A stretch of DNA of 64,000 bases from assembly GCF_043555835.1 (NCBI RefSeq), contig NZ_JBIGHV010000002.1, positions 827,315 through 891,314 on the forward strand, written 5' to 3'. The stretch comes from Pelomonas parva (lineage in GTDB: Bacteria; Pseudomonadota; Gammaproteobacteria; Burkholderiales; Burkholderiaceae_C). Shown here piece after piece: positions 1 to 8,101 of this stretch. Every line of letters begins with the position of its first letter. The stretch's first letter is position 1. A program made the position numbers and the translations under genes. The notes under the pieces are model-generated. The model did not search any database and was not told where the DNA came from. It saw nothing but the letters and a program-made list of their open reading frames with translations.

Positions 1-7
1 ATACCCC

Positions 8-691
8 ATGAGCCCACTCGACGACTCCCAGCAACTTGCTGCGCAACTGCTGGCGCGGCGCTGGCTGCCGCGCAGCCACCCGCTCGTGAAACGCGCGTTG
101 ATCGACACCGAGCTGTGGAACCAGCTCGGCGCTCGGCTGGCCGGCGTCGGCCTGCAGCTGGTGGACAACGTGCATGCCGACCACATCTCGGTCGCCTTGC
201 TGCGCCCGGCCGAGAGCGCCGTGTTCGGCGAGACCGGCCTGGCCGCCAACAACAACCTCGACCTGCCGCGCGATGGTGTGGCGTTGCTCGTCGTGCTGTG
301 GAGCCTCATCGTGCTGCCCAAGCGCCAGCGCCAGGTCGCGCGCAGCGATGCCATCCACGCCGGCCAGGGCGAGATGTTCGCCACCGACAAGCCCATGCCG
401 CAGGCCGCCAGCGTCGCGCCGCTGATCAGCTACCGCAGCCTGCTGGCCGACTTCGGTGACCAGCTCGGCAAGAAGCTGCGGCTGGACACCAACCTCAAGC
501 TGCTGGAGCGCCACGGCTTCGTCACACGCCGGGGTGAGGACATTGCCGAGGGCCCGCTGCTGGACCTGCTGATCGACTACGACCTGCTGGCGCCGCGCAT
601 CCTCGATGGCGCCATGGGCGACGTGCTGGCCCGCGCCGGTCACCCGCTGCCGCGCCCCGACCAGGCCGAACAACAAGACATTGACGACTGA
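8..691 (+). CDS. mksE: MksE-like condensin subunit (kleisin-associated, winged-helix)
   Basis: This 227-residue protein lies directly before an SMC-like ATPase, and the ATPase start overlaps its stop by one base (TGATG at 689-693). In MksBEF and Wadjet-type loci the order is kleisin (MksF/JetA), MksE/JetB (about 200-230 aa), then the SMC ATPase, so size and position fit MksE. The family member bridges the kleisin and the ATPase heads during DNA loop extrusion. The C-terminal half reads like a winged-helix segment, including LKLLERHGFVTRRGEDI. The name rests mainly on length and the neighbouring ATPase, because there is no catalytic motif to check. MksF would lie upstream of the window. The start at 8 is the first ATG available, so an earlier start outside the window cannot be excluded. 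Confidence 0.7.
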   Translation: MSPLDDSQQLAAQLLARRWLPRSHPLVKRALIDTELWNQLGARLAGVGLQLVDNVHADHISVALLRPAESAVFGETGLAANNNLDLPRDGVALLVVLWSLIVLPKRQRQVARSDAIHAGQGEMFATDKPMPQAASVAPLISYRSLLADFGDQLGKKLRLDTNLKLLERHGFVTRRGEDIAEGPLLDLLIDYDLLAPRILDGAMGDVLARAGHPLPRPDQAEQQDIDD

Positions 692-3507
692 TGTTCCACC
701 TGCAATCGCTCGAACTGCTGCACTGGGACTACTGCCAGCGCGTTACGCTGCCGCTGGACGGCGCCATCATCACCATCGCCGGCCCCAACGGCTCGGGCAA
801 GACCACGCTGCTGGACGCGATGCGCACGCTGCTGGGCCTGGAGTGCTCGGGTGGCCGCACCTACAAGACCTACGCCCGCCACGCCAACGCCGAGACGGCC
901 TGGCTGCGCGCGCTGGTGGACAACCGGCCGCGCACGCGCCAGAACAGCAGCCGGCCGTTTGCCAGCTCGCTGCTGTACGCCGACCAGGTGACGCTGGCCT
1001 GCCGCATCGAGCGCCATGGCGGCGACTGGGTGCGCCGCTACACCATCCTGGACGGCGTGCACGAGATCGAGCAGCTCGCCGAGAAGGGCGACCGCGACTG
1101 GCTGGGCATCGAGGCGTGGAAGAAGCGGCTGGAAGCGGCCGGCCTCACGCGCGCCATCGGCCGCGTGCTGGCGCTGGAGCAGGGCCAGACCGACCGGCTC
1201 TGCGAGCTGTCGCCGAAGGAATTGCTGCGTCTCGTCTTCGAGGTGTTCGGCGACCAGGAGGTGCTGGACCGCTACGAGCAGGCTCGCAGCCATCAGCAGC
1301 AGCTGGGCAAGGAGGTCGAACAGGCCGGCGCCGAGCTGGCGCACACGCAGGCGCAGCTCAGTGACCTGGCCAACCGCGTCAACAGCCACCGCCAGTACCA
1401 GCTCAAGGTGCTGGAGCGTGAGCGCCTGGCCACCGAGGTGCTGCCCGTGCTGCGCTGGAGCGAGGCGCGCGAGCGCATCACCCGCGATGCACGCGAGCTG
1501 CACCGCCAACGCCTGTTCGCCTCCGGCGACGTGAAAGCGCTGAGCGACAAGCGCGCGGCTTTGCACAGCCTGTTCACGGCGCAGGAAGCGGCGAAGCAGC
1601 GGCTGAAGGCGCTGGAAGGCGAGCGCCGCGAAGCCCGTGCGGCGTTCGACGCTGCCCGCGAGGCCGAGCGGCCTGCCGAGGCACTGGTCAAGCGTGAGGA
1701 CGAGCTGAAGGCGCTGGCCGACGTGGAGGCCGACGCCGCCGCTTTGACCGCACGCATGCAGGAGCTGGCCGGCGAGCGCGAGCGCCTGCGCGCCGACTAC
1801 ACCCGCGCCAGCGACAAGGCCTCGCGCGCCCAGACGCAGCTGGGCGAGCTGAGCGGCAAGCGCCTGCCCCCGCCGCCGCCCGAGGTCGCGCCGATGAAGC
1901 GCGCGCTGGACGATGCCGGCATCGCCCACTACCTCGTCGCCGACAGCATCGACATCGCCGACGAGACCTGGCGTGCCGCCGCCGAAGGTTTATTGCGTCC
2001 GTCGCGTTGGGTCGTCGTGCTGAAGCACCGCAGCGACGAAGGCCGCGCCTTCGACATCGCCGCCAAGCAGCGCTACCGCCACTACGTCGTGGCCGACACA
2101 CAGGCCGTCGGCCAGGCGCCGGCCGGCTCGCTGCTGGCGGCGCTGAACGTCAGCGCACCGCTGCCGGCGTGGCTGGCGCGCCAGCTGGGCGGCATCCGCT
2201 GCGTCACATCGACGGAAGAGGGCGCCCAGGTCGGCGGCGAATGGATCACCACCGACGCCTACTACCGCGACGGCCGGGGCGGTCGCAGCGTCTTCGTCGA
2301 GCCGCGCGACCACCAGTTTGGCGCGTCCGCCGTCGATTCCCGCCGCGCCGCGCTGGAGGCCGAGCTGGCCCGCTGGGACGGCGAGCTGAGCCGCATCGCC
2401 AAGGCGCAGGCCGAGGTCGAGCGCCAGTTCAAGGACGTGCAGCGCGCGGCCGTGGGCCACAAGGCGGCGCAGGAGTTGAGCGAGCGTTCGGACGAGTTCG
2501 CCGAAGCCCGCGCACGCTTGCCGGTGCTGCGCCAGGCGCGCGCTGAAGCCGCCTCGCGCATGAGTGCCTTGGACAGCGAGCACGACCGCGTCGTACGCGA
2601 CTCCACGCGCAGCGAGCAGGCCTATGAAGGCGCGCAGATCGCGCTGAAGGACGGCGAGGGCTCGGCTGCTGGCCGTCTGCGTGAACACGAGGCCAGGCGC
2701 GAGGCGCTGCGCAAGGCCTCGCAGGAGTCACGCAAGCAAAAGGGCCAGTTCCCCAAGTCCTGGGTCACGCCCATCGCGCTGGCTGCGCTGCGCGACGAGT
2801 TCGAGAACGCCCGCCAGGCCGAGATCCGCGCCCACCATGTCGACCAGGAACTGCAGACCGGCCACTGGGAGGTGGACGCCAGCGTCGTGGACCGCCATGC
2901 CCGCATGGCCGCCCAGGTGCACGAGCAGGACACGCAGCTCAGCGACCGCCGCGCCAGCAACGAGCTGGCCCGCATCGCCGCCTTCAACGCCCGCGAGCGC
3001 TACATCGACGTGATGCGCGCCACGGTGCGCCGCTACAAGAAGAACGTCGCCGAGCTGGGTGAGCTGGCGGGCACGACGGCCGAGGCCGTGCTGCCGCACC
3101 TGGACAACGACGACACGGTGCTGGCCCAGGCCGGCCTGCACGTGAAGTTCAACTTCGACGGCAAGGGCGAGGTGGGCCTGAACGACGGCGAGGCCTCGGG
3201 CGGCCAGCAGGTGCTGAAGAGCCTGATCCTGCTCGTGGGCCTGATGAAGGATGACGAGACGCCCGGCGGCTTCGTCTTCATCGACGAGCCCTTTGCCCAC
3301 CTGGACGTGCGCAACATCCAGCTCGTCGGCCACTTCCTGCGCTCGACGCGCGCCCAGTACCTGCTGACGACGCCGATCACGCACAACGTCGAGGTGTTCG
3401 AGCCCAGCGAGATCACGCTCGTCACCAGCAAGAAGCCGCGCGGCGAACGCTGGGCGCCGCCGATTGCGGTGCTGGCGCGGCGGCCCGAAGTCTCGGTCTA
3501 TGACTGA
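691..3507 (+). CDS. mksB: MksB-like SMC-family ATPase
   Basis: A 938-residue SMC/Rad50-type ATPase. The Walker A motif GPNGSGKTT is at residues 31-39, the ABC signature EASGGQQ at about 834-840, and the Walker B FVFIDEPFAHLD at about 860-871. The middle is long charged heptad sequence rich in E, R, A and Q (about residues 190-330 and 540-800), which would form an antiparallel coiled coil. A globular block at about 390-530 is a possible hinge. The head is split between the two ends, as in all SMC proteins. Length and the MksE partner favour the MksB/JetC group over canonical Smc (about 1170 aa) or MukB (about 1480 aa). Expected role is chromosome organisation or defence against plasmids. No JetD/MksG-like nuclease follows: the next gene is a thioesterase. 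Confidence 0.82.
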   Translation: MFHLQSLELLHWDYCQRVTLPLDGAIITIAGPNGSGKTTLLDAMRTLLGLECSGGRTYKTYARHANAETAWLRALVDNRPRTRQNSSRPFASSLLYADQVTLACRIERHGGDWVRRYTILDGVHEIEQLAEKGDRDWLGIEAWKKRLEAAGLTRAIGRVLALEQGQTDRLCELSPKELLRLVFEVFGDQEVLDRYEQARSHQQQLGKEVEQAGAELAHTQAQLSDLANRVNSHRQYQLKVLERERLATEVLPVLRWSEARERITRDARELHRQRLFASGDVKALSDKRAALHSLFTAQEAAKQRLKALEGERREARAAFDAAREAERPAEALVKREDELKALADVEADAAALTARMQELAGERERLRADYTRASDKASRAQTQLGELSGKRLPPPPPEVAPMKRALDDAGIAHYLVADSIDIADETWRAAAEGLLRPSRWVVVLKHRSDEGRAFDIAAKQRYRHYVVADTQAVGQAPAGSLLAALNVSAPLPAWLARQLGGIRCVTSTEEGAQVGGEWITTDAYYRDGRGGRSVFVEPRDHQFGASAVDSRRAALEAELARWDGELSRIAKAQAEVERQFKDVQRAAVGHKAAQELSERSDEFAEARARLPVLRQARAEAASRMSALDSEHDRVVRDSTRSEQAYEGAQIALKDGEGSAAGRLREHEARREALRKASQESRKQKGQFPKSWVTPIALAALRDEFENARQAEIRAHHVDQELQTGHWEVDASVVDRHARMAAQVHEQDTQLSDRRASNELARIAAFNARERYIDVMRATVRRYKKNVAELGELAGTTAEAVLPHLDNDDTVLAQAGLHVKFNFDGKGEVGLNDGEASGGQQVLKSLILLVGLMKDDETPGGFVFIDEPFAHLDVRNIQLVGHFLRSTRAQYLLTTPITHNVEVFEPSEITLVTSKKPRGERWAPPIAVLARRPEVSVYD

Positions 3508-3952
3508 CTGGGACCTGCCGTCGCCGTTCACGCTGGCGCTCACGCCCGCGGCCGAACACATCGACGGCCTGGGCCACACCAACAACGCCGTCTACGTGCA
3601 GTGGTGCGAGCAGGTCGGCTGGGCGCACTCCGAGGCGCTGGGCCTGTCACTGGCCGACTACCGCCGGCTGGACCGCGCGATGGCCATTCGCGAGGGGCAT
3701 TACGACTACCTGCTGCCATCCTTCGAAGGCGAGGCCCTGGTGCTGAGCACCTGGCTGACGGGCAGCGACGGTAAGCTGACGATGGAGCGGCGCTTCCAGC
3801 TGAAGCGCGCGAGTGATGGCGCGACGCTGGTGCGCGGGCGCTGGGTGTTGGTCTGTATCGAGATCAGCAGCGGGCGCCCGAAGCGCATGCCGGCCGAGTT
3901 CGTGCAGATCTACGAAGCCGCCGTCGTCACGCCGCCAGCCCCGCGCGGCTGA
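3500..3952 (+). CDS. Acyl-CoA thioesterase, hot-dog fold (4HBT family)
   Basis: This 150-residue protein has the 4HBT signature near its start: DGLGHTNNAVYVQWCEQ, followed by a conserved helix. Such enzymes hydrolyse acyl-CoA or acyl-ACP thioesters and usually act as cytosolic homotetramers or dimers. The chosen ATG at 3500 overlaps the end of mksB by eight bases (ATGACTGA), which implies translational coupling. An in-frame ATG at 3464 would give 12 extra residues lying inside mksB and looks spurious. The 3' end overlaps the end of the opposing LysR gene by 26 bp. The substrate cannot be told from sequence, and any link to the condensin genes is positional only. Confidence 0.8.
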   Translation: MTDWDLPSPFTLALTPAAEHIDGLGHTNNAVYVQWCEQVGWAHSEALGLSLADYRRLDRAMAIREGHYDYLLPSFEGEALVLSTWLTGSDGKLTMERRFQLKRASDGATLVRGRWVLVCIEISSGRPKRMPAEFVQIYEAAVVTPPAPRG

Positions 3953-4841
3953 ACCAGTCCGCCAGGAACTCCACGCACACCCGCACCTTGGCCGATGCGG
4001 ACAGCCGCGACGGGCACACGGCCCACACATCGGCCGGCTGGTGGTGGTCTGGCAGCACATGCACCAGCCGCCCGGCCGCCAGGTCGTCCTGCACGTCCCA
4101 GGTGGAGCGCAGGATGATGCCGTGGCCGTCCAGCGCCCATTGCCGCACGGCGCCGCCGTGGTTGGCCGACAGCGGCCCCGACACGCGCACCGACGCCGCG
4201 CCCTCGGGGCCGACGAGGTCCCAGCGGGCGAAGTCCTGGTCGCGCTCGCGGATGGGGATGCAGCGGTGCGTGCGCAGCTCGTCCAGCGTGCTCGGCGTGC
4301 CGTGCCGCGCCAGGTAGGCGGGCGACGCGCACAGCACGCGGCGGTTGCCGGCCACGCGCCGCGCGGTGACATGGCCTTCGTGCACATGACCCAAGCGGAT
4401 GTCGAGCTGGAAGCCTTCCTCGATCAGATCCACCGGCCGGTCCAGCAGCTCCAGCTCGATGTGCAACTGCGGATGCTGCGTGGCCAGCGCCGACAACGCT
4501 GGCGCCAGATGCCGGCTGCCGAAGCCCGTGCTGCTGCACAGCCGCAGCTGGCCGGCGGGCGCGATGCGCTCCTGCGACAGCGCCTCGCCCAGCAGGTCCA
4601 CGTCCTCGGCGATGCGGCGCGCCCAGGGCAGCGCCAGCTCGCCCTGCGGCGTCAGCGTGACGCTGCGCGTGGTGCGGTGGAACAGCCGCACCTGCAGCGC
4701 CGCCTCCAGCAGCGCGATGCGCTTGCTGATCAGCGCCTTGGACACGCCCAGCGTGCGCGCCGCCGTCGCGAAGCTGCCGTGCCGCGCCACGCCGCAGAAC
4801 AGGCGCAGGTCGTCGAGTTGGGGCAGGGGAGTGGTGTTCAC
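3927..4841 (-). CDS. LysR-family regulator, DmlR/TtdR-like
   Basis: A 304-residue LysR-type regulator. The N-terminal helix-turn-helix is at residues 8-65 (LDDLRLFCGVARHGSFATAA, then GVSKALISKRIALLE), followed by a periplasmic-binding-protein-like effector domain. I chose the GTG start at 4841 because it places the HTH at the usual distance from the N-terminus. The upstream ATG at 4940 would run across the divergent promoter. It is transcribed away from a tartrate/D-malate dehydrogenase gene with 86 bp between the starts. LysR regulators normally control the divergent neighbour, so regulation of that dehydrogenase by a hydroxy-dicarboxylic acid is the natural inference. The effector cannot be read from the sequence. 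Confidence 0.85.
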   Translation of the reverse strand: MNTTPLPQLDDLRLFCGVARHGSFATAARTLGVSKALISKRIALLEAALQVRLFHRTTRSVTLTPQGELALPWARRIAEDVDLLGEALSQERIAPAGQLRLCSSTGFGSRHLAPALSALATQHPQLHIELELLDRPVDLIEEGFQLDIRLGHVHEGHVTARRVAGNRRVLCASPAYLARHGTPSTLDELRTHRCIPIRERDQDFARWDLVGPEGAASVRVSGPLSANHGGAVRQWALDGHGIILRSTWDVQDDLAAGRLVHVLPDHHQPADVWAVCPSRLSASAKVRVCVEFLADWFSRAGLAA

Positions 4842-4927
4842 GTTTCGTGGTCGCGGGGTCAACGGGTCGGGTGATTGTGCGGTGAACCGTTGTCGATAAG
4901 CTGCCGCCACGATCACCACACAGGAGC

Positions 4928-6013
4928 ATGCCCATGACACATCGCATCGCCGTCATCGCCGGGGATGGCATCGGCCAGGAGGTCATGCCCGAAGGCCTGC
5001 GCGTGCTTGCAGCCGCGTCGCGCCGCTTCGGCCTCAACCTGCAGTTCACCCACTTCGACTGGGCTCACTGCGACCACTACCTGCAGCACGGAAAGATGAT
5101 GCCGGACGACTGGTTCGAGCAGCTGCGCGGCTTCGACGCCATCTACTTTGGCTCCGTGGGCTGGCCCGACAAGGTGCCCGACCACATTTCGCTGTGGGGC
5201 TCGCTGCTGAAGTTCCGCCGCCAGTTCGACCAGTACGCCAACGTGCGCCCGGTACGGCTGATGCCCGGCGTGCCTTGCCCGCTGGCGGGCAAGCAGGTGG
5301 GCGACATCGACTTCATGGTCATCCGCGAGAACACCGAGGGCGAGTACTCATCGGTGGGCGGCCGCATGTTCGAGGGCACCGAGCGGGAGACGGTGCTGCA
5401 GGAATCCGTCTTCACCCGCCATGGCACCGACCGCATCCTGAAGTACGCGTTCGAACTGGCCCGCTCGCGCCCCAAGAAGCACCTGACCTCCGCCACCAAA
5501 TCCAACGGCATCGCGATCTCCATGCCCTACTGGGACGAGCGTGTCGAGGCCATGGCGCCGGCCTACCCGGACGTGCGCTGGGACAAGTCCCACATCGACA
5601 TCCTGACCGCCCGCTTCGTGCTGACGCCCGAGCGCTTCGACGTGGTGGTGGCCTCCAACCTGTTCGGCGACATCCTGTCGGACCTGGGCCCGGCCTGCAC
5701 CGGCACGATCGGCATCGCGCCGTCGGCCAACCTGAACCCGGAGCGGCGCTTCCCGTCGCTGTTCGAGCCGGTGCATGGCTCCGCGCCGGACATCGCCGGG
5801 CGCGGCATCGCCAACCCGGTGGCCATGATCTGGTCCGGCGCGCTGATGCTGGAGTTCCTGGGCCAGGGCGACGCCAACTTCGAAGCCGCGCGCGCGGCCA
5901 TCATGGCCGCCATCGAGTCCGTGCTGCAGGACGGCCCGCGCACGCCCGACATGGGTGGCGATGCCAGCACCGCGACCGTGGGCGCCGCAGTGGCGAGCCT
6001 CGTGGCCGGGTGA
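4928..6013 (+). CDS. dmlA: Tartrate dehydrogenase / D-malate dehydrogenase (decarboxylating)
   Basis: A 361-residue member of the beta-decarboxylating dehydrogenase family (isopropylmalate/isocitrate dehydrogenase fold). Visible motifs are IAVIAGDGIGQEV at the N-terminus, the FMVIRENTEGEYSSVGG block at about 135-150, a conserved NLFGDILSDL segment that carries metal-binding aspartates, and FEPVHGSAPDIAGRGIANP near the C-terminus that contacts NAD. The R-ENTEGEY version with the WPDKVPDHISLW segment is typical of TtuC/DmlA rather than LeuB. It would oxidise D-malate or tartrate with NAD+ and Mn2+ in the cytosol. A second in-frame ATG at 4934 is equally plausible as the start. The divergent LysR gene is the likely regulator. 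Confidence 0.9.
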   Translation: MPMTHRIAVIAGDGIGQEVMPEGLRVLAAASRRFGLNLQFTHFDWAHCDHYLQHGKMMPDDWFEQLRGFDAIYFGSVGWPDKVPDHISLWGSLLKFRRQFDQYANVRPVRLMPGVPCPLAGKQVGDIDFMVIRENTEGEYSSVGGRMFEGTERETVLQESVFTRHGTDRILKYAFELARSRPKKHLTSATKSNGIAISMPYWDERVEAMAPAYPDVRWDKSHIDILTARFVLTPERFDVVVASNLFGDILSDLGPACTGTIGIAPSANLNPERRFPSLFEPVHGSAPDIAGRGIANPVAMIWSGALMLEFLGQGDANFEAARAAIMAAIESVLQDGPRTPDMGGDASTATVGAAVASLVAG

Positions 6014-6022
6014 CCTCGGTAA

Positions 6023-6050
6023 ATATACGATTCGTATATGAATCGTATAT
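6023..6050. promoter_or_regulatory. 28-bp near-perfect palindromic operator before parD-like/map
   Basis: The 28 bases between dmlA and the ParD-like gene read almost identically on both strands. The left half is ATATACGATTCGTA and the right half TATGAATCGTATAT, with one mismatched pair. A shorter perfect palindrome, TATACGA-T-TCGTATA, lies within it at 6024-6038. It is strikingly AT-rich for this genome, ends 9 bases before the ATG at 6060 and probably overlaps the -10 region. Such sites are typical of autoregulating ribbon-helix-helix antitoxin-type repressors, and the gene that follows encodes one. Repressor binding is inferred. Confidence 0.7.
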
Positions 6051-6059
6051 AGTGCCGGC

Positions 6060-6308
6060 ATGGGAATCGTCAAAATCTCCGATCCGATGCACGAGAGCCT
6101 GCGCGTTGCGAGCCAGGCCTTGTCGCGTTCCATCAATGCCCAGGCCGAGCACTGGATGCGCATCGGCATGCTGGCCGAACTGCATCCGCAGCTGAGCCAC
6201 AGCGACATCTGCCAACTGCTGATCCGGGCAGAACAGGAAGGCGGGCTGGACCTCGCGCGCGCGGCGGGCTGGGCTCAGCCGGCCAAGGCGAAGGGAGCGC
6301 GGGCATGA
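6060..6308 (+). CDS. ParD-like small protein (ribbon-helix-helix type)
   Basis: An 82-residue protein of the ParD-like family, which is annotated by homology to type II antitoxins. The N-terminus (VKISDPMHESLRVASQALSRS) fits a beta strand followed by the RHH helices, and the C-terminus is basic. It starts 9 bases after a 28-bp palindrome, and its stop overlaps the methionine aminopeptidase start (ATGA at 6305-6308), so the two are one translationally coupled operon. No conventional toxin gene follows: the position a toxin would hold is taken by the aminopeptidase. Autorepression is likely. A true toxin-antitoxin role is not supported by anything beyond architecture. No clear Shine-Dalgarno sequence is visible. 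Confidence 0.75.
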   Translation: MGIVKISDPMHESLRVASQALSRSINAQAEHWMRIGMLAELHPQLSHSDICQLLIRAEQEGGLDLARAAGWAQPAKAKGARA

Positions 6309-7096
6309 AGAGCCTCAAGCTGCGCACACCCGACGAAGTCGCCAAGTCCCGCGAGGCGGGTCACCTCATCGCCGAGGTGCTGGCGATGCTGAAGCCGCAC
6401 GTCGTGCCCGGCGTGACGACCGACGAGCTGGACGCGATCTGCCACGACTACATCGTCAATGAGCTGAAGTGCATCCCGTCCAACGTCGGCTATCACGGCT
6501 ACCCGAAGACGGCCTGCATCTCGCCCAACCACGTCGTCTGCCACGGCATCCCGAGCAAGGACAAGACGCTCAAGAAGGGCGACATCGTCAACGTCGACGT
6601 GACGCTGACCAAGGACGGCTGGTTCGGCGACAGCAGCCGCATGTTCATCGTCGGCGAGACCAATGTGCTGGCGCGCCGGTTGGTGATGACGACCTACGAG
6701 GCGCTGCGCGCCGGCATCCGTCAGGTGCGCCCAGGCGCGACGTTAGGCGACGTGGGCCACGCCATCCAGAAGGTCGCGCACGCGGCCGGCTTCAGCGTCG
6801 TGCGAGAGTACGGCGGGCATGGCATCGGCGACGTCTATCACGACGAGCCTCACGTCAACCACTTCGGCCGGCCGGGCGAAGGCCTGAAGCTGCAGGAGGG
6901 CATGATCTTCACGATCGAGCCCATGATCAACGCAGGCGCTGCCGGCATCCGCGAGCTGAACGACGGCTGGACGGTGGTGACGCGCGACAAGTCGCTGTCG
7001 GCGCAGTGGGAGCACATGGTGGCCGTCACGAAGGACGGCTTTGAGATCCTGACGCCGTGGCCGGATGGGTTGGGCGACTATCCGGCGATTGATTGA
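6305..7096 (+). CDS. map: Type I methionine aminopeptidase (probable second copy)
   Basis: A 263-residue type I MetAP that removes initiator methionine from nascent proteins. The metal ligands are all visible: Asp in VNVDVTLTKDGWFGDSSR (two ligands), His in GGHGIGDVYHDEPHV, Glu in FTIEPMI, and Glu in the WEHMVAVT segment. Length matches E. coli Map (264 aa). The housekeeping map is usually next to rpsB, and its absence here together with coupling to a ParD-like gene suggests an accessory paralogue under separate control. It overlaps the upstream gene by four bases and the convergent TPR gene by 19 bp at its 3' end. Confidence 0.93.
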   Translation: MKSLKLRTPDEVAKSREAGHLIAEVLAMLKPHVVPGVTTDELDAICHDYIVNELKCIPSNVGYHGYPKTACISPNHVVCHGIPSKDKTLKKGDIVNVDVTLTKDGWFGDSSRMFIVGETNVLARRLVMTTYEALRAGIRQVRPGATLGDVGHAIQKVAHAAGFSVVREYGGHGIGDVYHDEPHVNHFGRPGEGLKLQEGMIFTIEPMINAGAAGIRELNDGWTVVTRDKSLSAQWEHMVAVTKDGFEILTPWPDGLGDYPAID

Positions 7097-7500
7097 TTGG
7101 CGCGGCCTTTTTGGGCCAGCAGTCGGCAAACAACCAAGGTGTTTCGTCGGGCCTTCGAGTAGGCGGCTGACGAGCGTGGTACCAGGCGGTAGAGCCTGGC
7201 AGCGGCCCCGAACTTACGTTGATCGAACTTCGCATTGGCGATGTTGTAGAGAAGAACGCCGCGTTGCGGCCATTCGGCCAGCGCTCGTGCGCGCCGAAAG
7301 TAGCGTTCGGCCTGAAGCGGGCGGCACATTTCGCTGTAGCAGTTCGCTATCGCCCACTGGGTGTCGACATCGCGAGGTGCCAGCAGCAGTGCCTGCTTGA
7401 AGGTTCGCAACGCCAGCTTGAACTGGCGCTTGCGGAACAGATCATCGGCTCGGCCATATAGCGTGCAGTGCGCCTGCCACGTGCTCTGTGCTTGGTGCAT
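7078..7500 (-). CDS. Small TPR-repeat protein
   Basis: A 140-residue protein with tetratricopeptide-like helices. A first repeat at about 13-46 has RKRQFKLALRTFKQALLLAP, a second at about 47-80 has AIANCYSEMCRPLQAERYFRRA, and a weaker third follows at about 83-115. TPR units mediate protein-protein contacts. There is no signal peptide, so it should be cytoplasmic. The C-terminus is basic. The 3' end overlaps map by 19 bp. No partner is obvious from the neighbours, and the function is unknown. Confidence 0.65.
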   Translation of the reverse strand: MHQAQSTWQAHCTLYGRADDLFRKRQFKLALRTFKQALLLAPRDVDTQWAIANCYSEMCRPLQAERYFRRARALAEWPQRGVLLYNIANAKFDQRKFGAAARLYRLVPRSSAAYSKARRNTLVVCRLLAQKGRANQSIAG

Positions 7501-7535
7501 CAGCGATCTCTAATTCGGCTGCCCCGCGCCGAAGC

Positions 7536-7928
7536 CTAGCCGCGCTTCAGTTCGAACGCGCGGACGATCACGTAAGCGACGAGCGCAACAAGGAAGAACA
7601 CGAGCAGCATCCAGGCGATGCCTTGCAGCGACTCAATGACGGTGCGGTACAGCTCCAGCACCCAGCGTTCCGTCGTCAGCGTCAGCAGTCGGCCGGGCTT
7701 GTCGGTCGCTTCCGGCGTGACGTAGCGCTCCAGTTGCCAGATCCGTGTGCCGCTTGAGATACCGACGACGAAGATGGCGAAGATGATGTAGCGATTCCAG
7801 GCGCCGCTGATGTCGTCCGCGATGATGCGCTTGAGGATGCCCTTGATGGGCTTGGAGAACAGCCACGCGACGATGGCCGCGACGAGCACGGCGATGACAA
7901 ACGTGACGGCCAGTAGCGTCAGGAACAT
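7536..7928 (-). CDS. Small membrane protein, unknown function
   Basis: A 130-residue protein with two or three predicted membrane spans. These are residues 1-24 (MFLTLLAVTFVIAVLVAAIV), about 44-60 (YIIFAIFVVGISSG, weaker), and about 100-122 (GIAWMLLVFFLVALVAYVIV). I chose the ATG at 7928 because it begins the first hydrophobic segment. The upstream extension to 8003 is an Arg/Ser/Pro-rich stretch that looks non-coding. The central loop (RIWQLERYVTPEATDKPGRL) would lie on the opposite side from the basic C-terminus. I do not recognise the family. Confidence 0.6.
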   Translation of the reverse strand: MFLTLLAVTFVIAVLVAAIVAWLFSKPIKGILKRIIADDISGAWNRYIIFAIFVVGISSGTRIWQLERYVTPEATDKPGRLLTLTTERWVLELYRTVIESLQGIAWMLLVFFLVALVAYVIVRAFELKRG

Positions 7929-8032
7929 GGTGGGGCGACTCCCTGTGGTTGAACGGCTAGGCCCCCGACGGCGGGAGCCCCATCCGCTTGCTCTTCTGAC
8001 CACATGCTAGGCGAAGTCGCCGCTCCTGCTGT

Positions 8033-8101
8033 TCAGGTGCTGACCTGTTCCCTGCGCAGTTCGCGCCCCGCCTCCAGCATGCGGGCCAACGACGCTTCCT
8101 T
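8033..8101 (-). pseudogene. Stranded C-terminal fragment of a metE-like gene
   Basis: On the minus strand this encodes KEASLARMLEAGRELRRE followed by four residues and a stop. The last residues of the intact MetE at 9230-11542 read TEAALGRMVEAARALRRD followed by five residues and a stop. Eleven of 18 aligned residues are identical, the frame is open and the stop falls at nearly the same place, so this looks like a second, diverged metE 3' end. Upstream of the lysine codon the similarity stops abruptly at the end of the secreted-protein gene. It could be the original metE tail displaced by an insertion, or the remnant of a tandem metE copy. Confidence 0.55.

Noticed and set aside
8..3952. A complete Wadjet defence system
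   Set aside because: JetD is not found after the SMC gene, and the kleisin would lie outside the window. Only an MksE/MksB pair can be supported.
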